Assembly (NCBI GenBank): GCA_046330255.1
Contig: JAXLTC010000002.1
Location: forward strand, 62,001 to 126,000
Reading direction: 5' to 3'
Source of the DNA: JBBSBL01 sp046330255
GTDB taxonomy: Bacteria > Actinomycetota > Thermoleophilia > Solirubrobacterales > Solirubrobacteraceae
Length of the DNA: 64,000 nt
Shown: one piece after another, positions 50,486-58,254 of the stretch
How positions within the stretch are numbered: the stretch's first letter is position 1
Layout: each line of letters starts with the position of its first letter
The notes under the pieces: model-generated
The model's database searches: none
The model's input: the letters and a program-made list of their open reading frames with translations, nothing else
What the model was told of the DNA's origin: nothing
Translations under genes and position numbers: made by a program

Positions 50486-52203
50486 GCGGCGCGGCCCAGG
50501 GCGTCGCCGACCCGGCCGGGCGGGTCGCGCCGGAGCGCCCGCGCCGGCTCGCGCTTCCGGCGGCGCTGCGCCTCGACCGCTTCGAGGCGCTGACGCTGCT
50601 CGCGTTCACCGCGATGACGTTCATCCCGCTGATCGCGCTCGCGACCCGCCCCCGCGAGATCACCTGGACCGACGGCGGCCTGGTCGCCGACCAGCTCCAG
50701 TACCTGGGCTGGATCCGCTCCGCCTCCGAGCACCTCGTGATCCAGAACGTGTGGGACGTGGGCGAGCCCGGCACCTCCTACTTCCTGCACCCGGGCTTCC
50801 TGCTGTCCGGCCTGCTGGTGAAGGCGGGGCTCGAGCCGGGGCCCGCCTACCAGCTGCTGTGGAAGCCGGTGGCGCTCGCGTTCGTGTTCTTCGGCTTCCT
50901 CGCCTACATGCGGCGGATGCTGCCCGCCGGGACGCGGCGGCACGCGGGCCTGGTGATCGCGCTGTTCTACGTCTCGCCGCTGGCGGCGATCGTCGGGCTG
51001 GCGAACATCGACCCGAACCGCCTCAAGGGCCAGGTCGAGTTCATGTCCGGCGAGATGTTCCCCGGCCTGTGGATGTGGGGCTACATGATGACCGCGATCG
51101 CGGTGGCGCTGGTGCCGCTCGCGCTGCTGGCGGCCGAGCGCGCGCGCGTTCCGGCGCGCCGCGCGCGCGGGCGCGGCGTCGGGTGGTACGTGGCGTGGGG
51201 CGCGGCGGCCACCTTCTTCATGTCGTGGTTGCAGCCCTGGCAGGGGGTCGTCCTGCTGATGACGCTCGGCGGGGTCGAGGCGTGGCGCTGGCGGCGCGAG
51301 GGCCGGCCGTCGTTCGGACCGCTTGCGGGCTCGCTGGGACCCATCGCCGTGGCCGGGGTCATCCCGCTCGCCTACTACTTCTGGCTCTCGAAGGTGGACC
51401 CCTCGTGGGAGCTGGCGGGCCACGTGAACTCCACTCGCGTCGGCAACTGGCCGTGGTACGCGTGGGCGATCGGGCTGCTGCCGATCGCGATCCCCGTCTG
51501 GTGGGGCTACCGCACGCCGGCGCGCGACTGGCAGGACCGGGCGATGCGGCTGCTCCCGGCGGCCATGCTGGTCGAGTACTGGATCATCTACCTGACGCAG
51601 GCGGGCACGTTCCCGTTCCACAGCGTCCAGGGCGCGTCGATCCCGATCGCGATCCTCGCCGTGCAGGGCGTCGCCGCGCGGCGCTCCTCGCTCCCGGCCT
51701 GGATGAGGGGCCGGGCCGTGCTCTGGGCGTGCGTGGTGCTCGTGACGCTGCCCGGGGTGCTCAACAAGCTCAAGATCATCCGCGACGAGGTGCACCAGGG
51801 GGGCCAGCCGTTCTTCGTCGAGCGCGGCGAGCGCCGTGCCCTGGACTACATGGAGCGCTCGCCCGTGCGCGGCGGCGTGATGGCGCCGATCTACTCCGGG
51901 CTGCTGATCCCGGCCTACACCGGCCGCCACGCATGGCTCGGGCAGATCTCGTGGACGCGCGACTACGACCGCCGCGTGACGGAGGCCTACGCGCTGCTGA
52001 CGGGGCGCCTGGACCGCGCGCGGGCGGTCGCGCTGGTGCGCGGCGCGCGTGGCGTGGCGTTCGTCTTCGGGGACTGCCTCGGCAACCGGGTGGACCTGGC
52101 TCCCCTGCTGCGCGGCTACCTGAGCGACGTGCGCCGCTTCGGCTGCGCCTCGGTCTACCAGCTCGACCGCGCGCGGCTGGATCGCGCGCCGCCCGCGGCA
52201 TGA
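50482..52203 (+). CDS. multi-pass membrane protein, 'DQLQY' family (copy 2)
   Basis: 573 residues, about 11 membrane helices. ADQLQYLGWIRSASEH (about 70-85), FLHPGFLLSGLLVKAG, LWKPVALAFVF, MSGEMFPGLWMWGYMMTAIAV (about 190), SWLQPWQGVVLL (about 250), FPFHSVQGASIPIAILAVQGV (about 375), then outside domain GGVMAPIYSGLLIPAYTGRHAW, GVAFVFGDC and FGCASVYQL. No known family recognised. The plan resembles GT-C transferases. It overlaps the neighbouring GT2 and the next paralogue (ATGA). Confidence 0.77.
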   Translation: MSGAAQGVADPAGRVAPERPRRLALPAALRLDRFEALTLLAFTAMTFIPLIALATRPREITWTDGGLVADQLQYLGWIRSASEHLVIQNVWDVGEPGTSYFLHPGFLLSGLLVKAGLEPGPAYQLLWKPVALAFVFFGFLAYMRRMLPAGTRRHAGLVIALFYVSPLAAIVGLANIDPNRLKGQVEFMSGEMFPGLWMWGYMMTAIAVALVPLALLAAERARVPARRARGRGVGWYVAWGAAATFFMSWLQPWQGVVLLMTLGGVEAWRWRREGRPSFGPLAGSLGPIAVAGVIPLAYYFWLSKVDPSWELAGHVNSTRVGNWPWYAWAIGLLPIAIPVWWGYRTPARDWQDRAMRLLPAAMLVEYWIIYLTQAGTFPFHSVQGASIPIAILAVQGVAARRSSLPAWMRGRAVLWACVVLVTLPGVLNKLKIIRDEVHQGGQPFFVERGERRALDYMERSPVRGGVMAPIYSGLLIPAYTGRHAWLGQISWTRDYDRRVTEAYALLTGRLDRARAVALVRGARGVAFVFGDCLGNRVDLAPLLRGYLSDVRRFGCASVYQLDRARLDRAPPAA

Positions 52204-53852
52204 GCGGCGCCGCCGCCACCGCCTCTCCCGCGCCCGCACGCTCGGGCACGGCCCGCTCCCGCCTCGCCGCGCTGGACGGCGTCGAGTGGGCGTGCCTGGC
52301 CGGGCTCGCGCTCGTCTCGGTCGCGGTGCTCGTCCCGCTGCTCTCGCGCGGGCGCCCGCTGTCGGGCGCCGACGGTCTCTACCCGCTGGACCAGCTCCAG
52401 TACTTCGCCTGGATCCGCGAGTCGGCGCACCACTGGCTGATCGGCAACCCATACGACCTCGCCCGCGGGGAGCGCGCGTTCCTGCATCCCGGCTTCCTGA
52501 TCTCGGGGCTGGCGGTGCGGCTCGGGCTGCCGGTGCCGCTCGCCTACCTGATGTGGAAGCCGGTCGCGGTCGCCGTCACGTTCACCGGCGCGCTGCTCTA
52601 CGTCCGCCGCCTGCTCGCGGCGCGCGGACAGCGCCACGCCGCGCTGATCCTGGCGCTGTTCGCGGTGATGCCGGCCACCGCGCTGGTCGCGTGGAGCGGC
52701 TGGGGCGGGCCGCGGCGCCAGTACACCTTCGACTTCATCTCGGGCGAGATGTGGACCGGGCAGTACCTGTGGGGCTACCTGATGACCGCGCTGGCGGTGT
52801 TCTCGATGCCGCTCGTGCTGCTGGCGCTCGAACGCCGCCGCTCCGGCGGGCCGGCGTGGCTGCTGTGGGCGAGCGCCGCGGGCGCGCTGCTGATCACCTG
52901 GCTGCAGCCGTGGCAGGGAGCGACGCTCGGCGCGATCGTCGTCGCGGTCGAGGCGTTCCGCTGGTGGCGCGGGCGCGAGCGGCCCCGTCCCGAGTTCGCG
53001 GTGGTGCTCGTCGCCGCGGTGCTGCCGGCGATCTACTACGCGCTGCTCTCGCGCTACGACCCCGCGTGGAAGCTCGCGGGCGAGGTCAACGCCGCCGGCT
53101 CCCAGCCGGCGTGGTCCTGGCCGTGGTGGGCGGTCGTGCTGACCGTCGCGCCGCTCGCGGCCCCGGCGGCGCTCGCCTACCGCCTGCGCGCGCCGAGCTG
53201 GCAGGAGGTCGCCGTGCGCGTCTGGCCGCTGGCCGCGCTCGCGGTCTACGCGCTGCCGGTCACGTTCCCCTACCACGCCTTCCAGGGGCTGACGCTCCCG
53301 CTGGCGATCCTCGCGGTGCAGGGCGTCGCCTCGGTGTGGGCGCACCCGCCACGCTGGGCGGTCATCGCGGCACTGGCAGTGATGGTCCTGCCCGGGCTGG
53401 CGCACAAGCTCGACGTCGCCGCGACCAACATCCACAGCGGGCGCGATCCCTACTTCGTGCTCGGCGACGAGCGCCGGGCGCTCGACTGGCTCGCCCGCGA
53501 TCCACGCCCCGGAGGCGTGCTCGCGCCGCTCTACGCCGGCCAGATCATCCCGTCAGCGACCGGGCGCGAGACCTGGGTCGGGGCGCTCTCGTGGTCGCCC
53601 GACTTCGCCCGGCGCACGGGGCTCGCGACCGACCTCTTCCAGGGCCGGCTGGGCCCCGCCCGCGCGCGCCGGCTCGTGCTGGACACACGCGCGCGCTTCC
53701 TCTTCGCGCAGTGCGGCACCGCGGCCGGGGGGAGGCTGGCGCCGCTGCTCGGACCGCTCGTGGAGAGCGTCGAGCGCTTCGGCTGCGCGACCGTCTACGT
53801 GCTGCGCGAGCGCCCGGCGATGCTCGCCGCGGCCGGCCCACCCGACGCGTGA
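52200..53852 (+). CDS. multi-pass membrane protein, 'DQLQY' family (copy 3)
   Basis: 550 residues, about 11 membrane helices. LDQLQYFAWIRESAHHWLIGNPYDL (the first outside loop), FLHPGFLISGLAVRLG, MWKPVAVAVTF, ISGEMWTGQYLWGYLMTALAV, TWLQPWQGATL, FPYHAFQGLTLPLAILAVQGV, and an outside domain GGVLAPLYAGQIIPSATGRETW, ARFLFAQC and FGCATVYVL. It is the immediate tandem of copy 2 yet in several blocks is nearer copy 1 (GRETW, CATVY). Function unknown; GT-C-like. It overlaps both neighbours by four bases. Confidence 0.77.
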   Translation: MSGAAATASPAPARSGTARSRLAALDGVEWACLAGLALVSVAVLVPLLSRGRPLSGADGLYPLDQLQYFAWIRESAHHWLIGNPYDLARGERAFLHPGFLISGLAVRLGLPVPLAYLMWKPVAVAVTFTGALLYVRRLLAARGQRHAALILALFAVMPATALVAWSGWGGPRRQYTFDFISGEMWTGQYLWGYLMTALAVFSMPLVLLALERRRSGGPAWLLWASAAGALLITWLQPWQGATLGAIVVAVEAFRWWRGRERPRPEFAVVLVAAVLPAIYYALLSRYDPAWKLAGEVNAAGSQPAWSWPWWAVVLTVAPLAAPAALAYRLRAPSWQEVAVRVWPLAALAVYALPVTFPYHAFQGLTLPLAILAVQGVASVWAHPPRWAVIAALAVMVLPGLAHKLDVAATNIHSGRDPYFVLGDERRALDWLARDPRPGGVLAPLYAGQIIPSATGRETWVGALSWSPDFARRTGLATDLFQGRLGPARARRLVLDTRARFLFAQCGTAAGGRLAPLLGPLVESVERFGCATVYVLRERPAMLAAAGPPDA

Positions 53853-55396
53853 GCACGCGCAGGCTCTCGGTCCTGCTGTTCCTCGGCGCGGCCGCGCTCT
53901 CGGGCGCGACGATGCTCAAGGGGATCCAGCCCAACGACGAGGGCCTGATGCTCCAGGCGGCCTCGCGGATCGCCCACGGGGAGGTCCCCTACTCGGACTT
54001 CTGGTGGTTCTACCCGCCCGGCCAGCCGTACCTGCTCGGGGGCCTGTGGTCGATCTTCGGGCCCTCGCTGCTGGTCTGGCGCATCGTGCGCGTGCTGTGC
54101 GACGCGACGGTCGCGCTGCTCGCCTGGCGCCTCGCGCGCCGCGCCGCCCCGGAGCCGCTCGCGCTCGCCGCATGGCTGGCCACGGCGCTCGCGATGGCGT
54201 TCCCGAGCGGCCCGCATCCCTACCCGCTCGCGCTCGCCGCCGCGCTCGGCGCGCTGCTGTGCTTCGAGCGCAGTCCCGTGGGCGCGGGCGTGCTGGTCGG
54301 CGTGTGCGCGGCCTGGCGGCTGGAGTTCGCGGCGTTCGCCGGCCTCGGCATCCTCGCGGCGCAGGCCGCGCGGCCCGTGGCCGCGCGCCTGCGCGCGGCC
54401 ACGGCCGGACGCTTCGCCGGCGCGTCGTTCGCGACCGGCCTGCTGCTGTACGCGCCGGTCGTCGCCGCGGCGGGTTTGCGGCCCTCGTGGGAGCTGATCG
54501 TGCGCTACCCGCTGGTCGACTTCCGCGCCTACCAGCAGCTTCCGCTGCGGCTCTCCTACACCGACGAGTGGGCGTTCGGCTCGGCGCGCGAGATCCTCGA
54601 CACCCTCGGGTCGGTGCTGCATTTCTATCTGCCCGTGGTCCTGCTCGCGGGCCTGGCCGCCGCGCTGGTCGCGCTCGGCCTGCGCTTCCGTCGCGCCGAG
54701 CACTGGCCGCGCGTCGCGCTCGCCGTCTTCGCCGTCGGGATGGCGAGCTATCTGTGGACACGCCCCGACTACTTCCACGCGGCGCCGCTGGAGGTCGCGC
54801 TGGCAGCGCTCGCCGCATGGGCCATCGCCGGCCGCCGCGAGCCGGCCGTGGCCCGCGGCGGCGCGCTCGCCGTCGCGGGCTCGGCGATCGCCGCACTGGC
54901 GCTCGTATGGGTTCTCGCCGACGGCACGGACCACCGCGTGCGCGGGATCGCCCAGGCGACCGTGCGCCTCGACGTCCCGCCCGGGGACGGCGTGCGCGCG
55001 GAACCGGATGTGGCGCGACCGCTCGCGGCGGCGGTCGCGCAGGTGCGGCGCATGACGCCGGGCGGCGGCCCGATCTACGTCAGCGGCGCCCGCAACGACC
55101 TCGTGACGGCGGGCGCCCCGCTGTTCTACGTGCTCGCCGAGCGGGACAACCCCACGCGCTACGACATCGCCGCGCCCGGAGTCCTCACCTCCGCGCCGGT
55201 CCAGCGCAGGATCGTGGCCGACCTGCGCCGCGCCCGGCCGCGCGTGGCCGTGCGCTGGCTCAGCCGCCTGACCGACTTCCCCGAGCCCAACAAGGCGGGA
55301 CGCTCGAGCGGCGTGCGGATCCTCGACGACTACCTCGCCGCGACCTACCGCCCGGTGCGCCGGTACGGCGAGTGGGAGGTGCTCGAGCGGCGCTGA
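53849..55396 (+). CDS. GT-C type membrane glycosyltransferase-like protein
   Basis: 515 residues, about 11 membrane helices. Near the start NDEGLMLQAASRIAHGEVPYSDFWWFYPPGQPYLLGGLW (Asp-Glu about residue 30; Pro-Pro-Gly) is the PMT_2/GT39 outer-loop signature. The C-terminal 140 residues form an outside domain with PIYVSGARNDL and ERDNPTRYDIAAPG. It would transfer sugar or phosphosugar from a lipid donor. GTG 53849 overlaps the DQLQY stop. It is the last gene in the five-gene overlapping run, convergent with the dehydrase gene (13-base gap). Confidence 0.82.
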   Translation: MSTRRLSVLLFLGAAALSGATMLKGIQPNDEGLMLQAASRIAHGEVPYSDFWWFYPPGQPYLLGGLWSIFGPSLLVWRIVRVLCDATVALLAWRLARRAAPEPLALAAWLATALAMAFPSGPHPYPLALAAALGALLCFERSPVGAGVLVGVCAAWRLEFAAFAGLGILAAQAARPVAARLRAATAGRFAGASFATGLLLYAPVVAAAGLRPSWELIVRYPLVDFRAYQQLPLRLSYTDEWAFGSAREILDTLGSVLHFYLPVVLLAGLAAALVALGLRFRRAEHWPRVALAVFAVGMASYLWTRPDYFHAAPLEVALAALAAWAIAGRREPAVARGGALAVAGSAIAALALVWVLADGTDHRVRGIAQATVRLDVPPGDGVRAEPDVARPLAAAVAQVRRMTPGGGPIYVSGARNDLVTAGAPLFYVLAERDNPTRYDIAAPGVLTSAPVQRRIVADLRRARPRVAVRWLSRLTDFPEPNKAGRSSGVRILDDYLAATYRPVRRYGEWEVLERR

Positions 55397-55409
55397 GCGG
55401 CGCAGACCC

Positions 55410-56729
55410 TCAGCGGGCGGCGAAAAAGGCCGTCACCGACTCCGCGACGAAGTCGATCGCGGCGTCCGGGAGCCCCGGGTAGCAGCCCACCCAGATCGAG
55501 GCCTCCGTCACGAGGTCGGCGCCGTCGAGCGGCCCCGCGATCCGGTGCTCGAGGCCGAGGTAGGCGGGCTGGCGGGTCACGTTGCCGGCGAGCAGCAGCC
55601 GCGAGTCGATCCGGCGCTCGCCGAGATGCAGCTGCAACTCGCGGCGCAGCGCGCTGTCGCCGTCGCGCAGCGTGAACGGATAGCCGAACCAGGACGGCTC
55701 CGCGCCCGGCAGCGCGCGCGGCAGGATCAGGCGCTCCTCGAGCGGGCGCAGCGCGGCGTCCAGGCGCGCGAAGTTCTCCCGGCGCCGCCGCGTGAAGCCC
55801 TCCAGGCGCTCGAGCTGGGCGACGCCCAGCGCGGCCTGCATGTCGGTGACCTTGAAGTTGAAGCCGAGGTGGCTGAAGACGTACTTGTGGTCGTAGCCCT
55901 CGGGCATGTCCCCGAAGCGTCCCTCGAAGCGCCGCCCGCAGGCGTCGTTGACGCCGGGCGGGCACCAGCAGTCGCGCCCCCACTCCCGCAGCGAGCCCAC
56001 CGCGCGCGTCCAGCGCTCGTCGCTCGTGCCGACCGCGCCGCCCTCGCCCGTGGTCATGTGGTGGGCGGGATAGAAGGAGTAGGTGGCGGCCGAGCCGAAC
56101 GTCCCGCACGGCCGACCGGCGTACAGGGAGCCGAGCGCGTCGCAGCAGTCCTCGACCAGCTCGAGGCCGCGCTCGGCGCAGAGGTCCGCGACGCCGGCTG
56201 CGTCGAACGGGTTGCCGAGACCGTGCGCGGCGACCACCGCGCGGGTCCGAGGCCCGATCGCGGCGGCGATCGCCTCCAGCGACGGGTTCAGGGTGTCCGG
56301 CTCGACGTCGACGAACACGGGCCGCATCCCCTGCTGGTAGATCGGGTTGATCGTCGTCGGGAAGCCGACCGCGGGGGTGATCACCTCGTCGCCAGGTTTC
56401 AGCGGGCGCTCGAGCAGGTGCGAGCGCAGGGCGGCGATCGCGAGCAGATTCGCCTGCGAGCCCGAGCCGACGAGCGCGATCCCCGGCCGTCCCGTGGCCC
56501 CGCGCAGCCCCTCGCGGAAGCGCTCCGCCCAGCGGCCCTCGGTCAGCCAGCCGTCGAGCGAGGCGTCCACGAGCGCCCGCGCCTCCGGCGCCCCGATCAC
56601 CCGCCCGCCGACCGGCACGGCCGTCTCGCCGGCGACGAACGGCTCGGGAGCGAAGGCGGCCTCCGCGTAGCGGACCGCCGCCGCCAGCGCCTCCTCGCGC
56701 AGCGCCCGCAGGCGCTCGGCATCGCTCAT
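55410..56729 (-). CDS. rfbH: RfbH/E1-type CDP-6-deoxy-hexulose 3-dehydrase ([2Fe-2S], PMP-dependent)
   Basis: Makes the 3-deoxy step of 3,6-dideoxyhexoses from CDP-4-keto-6-deoxyglucose, with a reductase partner. 439 residues, aminotransferase (DegT/DnrJ) fold. The PLP Lys is replaced by His: SFYPAHHMTTGEGG, His223-His224. The iron-sulfur motif Cys-x57-Cys-x-Cys-x7-Cys is exact: Cys196, Cys254, Cys256, Cys264. VGSGSQANLLAIAAL (about 87-101) and HGLGNPFDAAGV, VEDCCDALGS lie at the cofactor site. These two features define the E1/RfbH/AscC group. ATG 56729 is the start. rfbF, rfbG and an E3-type reductase are not in the window. Confidence 0.9.
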   Translation of the reverse strand: MSDAERLRALREEALAAAVRYAEAAFAPEPFVAGETAVPVGGRVIGAPEARALVDASLDGWLTEGRWAERFREGLRGATGRPGIALVGSGSQANLLAIAALRSHLLERPLKPGDEVITPAVGFPTTINPIYQQGMRPVFVDVEPDTLNPSLEAIAAAIGPRTRAVVAAHGLGNPFDAAGVADLCAERGLELVEDCCDALGSLYAGRPCGTFGSAATYSFYPAHHMTTGEGGAVGTSDERWTRAVGSLREWGRDCWCPPGVNDACGRRFEGRFGDMPEGYDHKYVFSHLGFNFKVTDMQAALGVAQLERLEGFTRRRRENFARLDAALRPLEERLILPRALPGAEPSWFGYPFTLRDGDSALRRELQLHLGERRIDSRLLLAGNVTRQPAYLGLEHRIAGPLDGADLVTEASIWVGCYPGLPDAAIDFVAESVTAFFAAR

Positions 56730-56759
56730 GGGCGCTGGGCGGCCGATCGCACGGCGAGG

Positions 56760-56787
56760 ATCCTAGAGCGGACCGGCCCGAGCGAAA
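56760..56787 (-). promoter_or_regulatory. candidate promoter of the dehydrase gene
   Basis: -35-like TTTCGC (56782-56787) and -10 TAGGAT (56760-56765), 16 bases apart, about 30 bases before ATG 56729. They are in an A/T-richer patch of the divergent region, which also holds AACTTTTTGCG and TTTGGAGGAAA. Confidence 0.35.
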
Positions 56788-56892
56788 CTTTTTGCGTTCG
56801 AGCGCCTCTTTGGAGGAAAGGGCGTGTCGGCCGCCGTGCGGCGGAACCGCCCCCCGGCGCCCCAACCTGCGCTTCCGACCCCCGACCCTCCC

Positions 56893-56898
56893 TACAGT
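56893..56898 (+). promoter_or_regulatory. -10 box TACAGT, leaderless-type
   Basis: Eight bases before ATG 56907; no Shine-Dalgarno. Confidence 0.45.
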
Positions 56899-56906
56899 AA
56901 CCGCCG

Positions 56907-58244
56907 ATGACCCGCCCCATCACCTCCCTCCTGTCCGCTGCCGCGATCCTCTGCCTGGCCGCTGTGCCGGCGTCCGCGGCGACCAAGAAGCCCGGCCACA
57001 AGCGCCCCGCCAAGACCAAGAAGGTCGCCTCCAAGCGCGCCGTCCCGCAGGGTTTCGTCGGCATGAACGTCGACGGCCCGATGCTCGGCGACACCACGGG
57101 CCTGGCCGACCGTGAGTACGGGACGATGGTCGCCGACGGCGTCGAGTCCGTCCGCGTGATCTTCTTCTGGCAGCGCATGCAGCCGTACTCGAACGTCGCC
57201 TCCGTGCCGGCGGATAAGCGCTCGCGCTTCAGGACGCTGGTCGGCGGCGTGCCCACGGACTTCTCGGACATGGACAGCCAGATCACGTCGACGGCGCGGC
57301 GCGGCCTGTCGATGCTGCCCGTGATCCTGGGCGCCCCGCGCTGGGCCGCGTTCAACTACGACGGGCGCGTGAGCGCGATCCCGAACGACGTGCGGACCTA
57401 CACCCGCTTCCTGCAGGCGCTCGTGCGCCGCTACGGCCCCAAGGGCTCGGGCGGCAAGGGGCAGTTCTGGCGCGAGAACCCGCGCGTCCCCTACCGTCCG
57501 CTGCGCGAGTGGCAGATCTGGAACGAGGTCAACATCGGGCTCTACTGGCCCCAGCCGTTCGACTCGGGCCCGACGAGCGTGCCGGACGGCCCGGCACGCG
57601 ACCGCAAGACCTATCCGTACCTGCTGCGCGCCTCCTACAAGGCGATCAAGCAGGTCGACAGGCGCGCGACGGTCGTGCTCGCCGCGCTGACGAACAAATC
57701 GTGGAAGTCGCTGGGCTTCATCTATGACTCCTTCCGCCACACGGGCCGGCGCTACTTCGACGCGGTGGCGATCCAGACCTACACCTGGGAGCCCCGCGAC
57801 GTGGTGACCGCGATGGTGTACGTGCGCCGCGTCATGAACCGCAACGGCGACAAGCGCAAGCCGATCTACTGGACCGAGCTGAACTGGCCGGCCGCCTGCC
57901 GCGCCTACGACTGCGACAGCTCGCGCGGCGGCAATCCGGCCAACCAGCTCACGCACAACGTCTACGGCACCGAGACCAACGACGCCGGCGCCGCCCAGAA
58001 GCTCGACCAGGCCTTGCGGCTGCTCGCCGGCAACCGCAAGCGGCTCGGCCTGACGCGCGTCTACGTCTACACGTGGCTGTCCACGTTCACGAGCGACCAG
58101 GACCCGTTCGACTACTCCGGGATGCGCGACCTGCAGCCGAACGGCCAGGTGACCGACAAGCCCGCGCTGCTCGCGCTGCGCCGGCGGGCGCTCGCGCTCG
58201 AAGGCTGCAAGTCCCAGCTCAAGCGGTCGGTCACGCGCTGCTGA
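56907..58244 (+). CDS. secreted glycoside-hydrolase-like TIM-barrel protein (copy 1)
   Basis: 445 residues. Sec signal peptide (LLSAAAILCLAAVPASA, cut about residue 24), a Lys-rich linker (27-44), then a TIM barrel: GFVGMNV (strand 1), SVRVIFFW, LSMLPVILGAPRW, EWQIWNEVN with acid/base Glu207, and PIYWTELNW with nucleophile Glu324. Two Glu at strand ends 4 and 7 fit clan GH-A (GH5/GH39/GH42-like). It would cleave a surface or extracellular glycan. Tandem paralogue follows 10 bases later. Substrate unknown. Confidence 0.82.
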   Translation: MTRPITSLLSAAAILCLAAVPASAATKKPGHKRPAKTKKVASKRAVPQGFVGMNVDGPMLGDTTGLADREYGTMVADGVESVRVIFFWQRMQPYSNVASVPADKRSRFRTLVGGVPTDFSDMDSQITSTARRGLSMLPVILGAPRWAAFNYDGRVSAIPNDVRTYTRFLQALVRRYGPKGSGGKGQFWRENPRVPYRPLREWQIWNEVNIGLYWPQPFDSGPTSVPDGPARDRKTYPYLLRASYKAIKQVDRRATVVLAALTNKSWKSLGFIYDSFRHTGRRYFDAVAIQTYTWEPRDVVTAMVYVRRVMNRNGDKRKPIYWTELNWPAACRAYDCDSSRGGNPANQLTHNVYGTETNDAGAAQKLDQALRLLAGNRKRLGLTRVYVYTWLSTFTSDQDPFDYSGMRDLQPNGQVTDKPALLALRRRALALEGCKSQLKRSVTRC

Positions 58245-58254
58245 GCGGCGCTCC

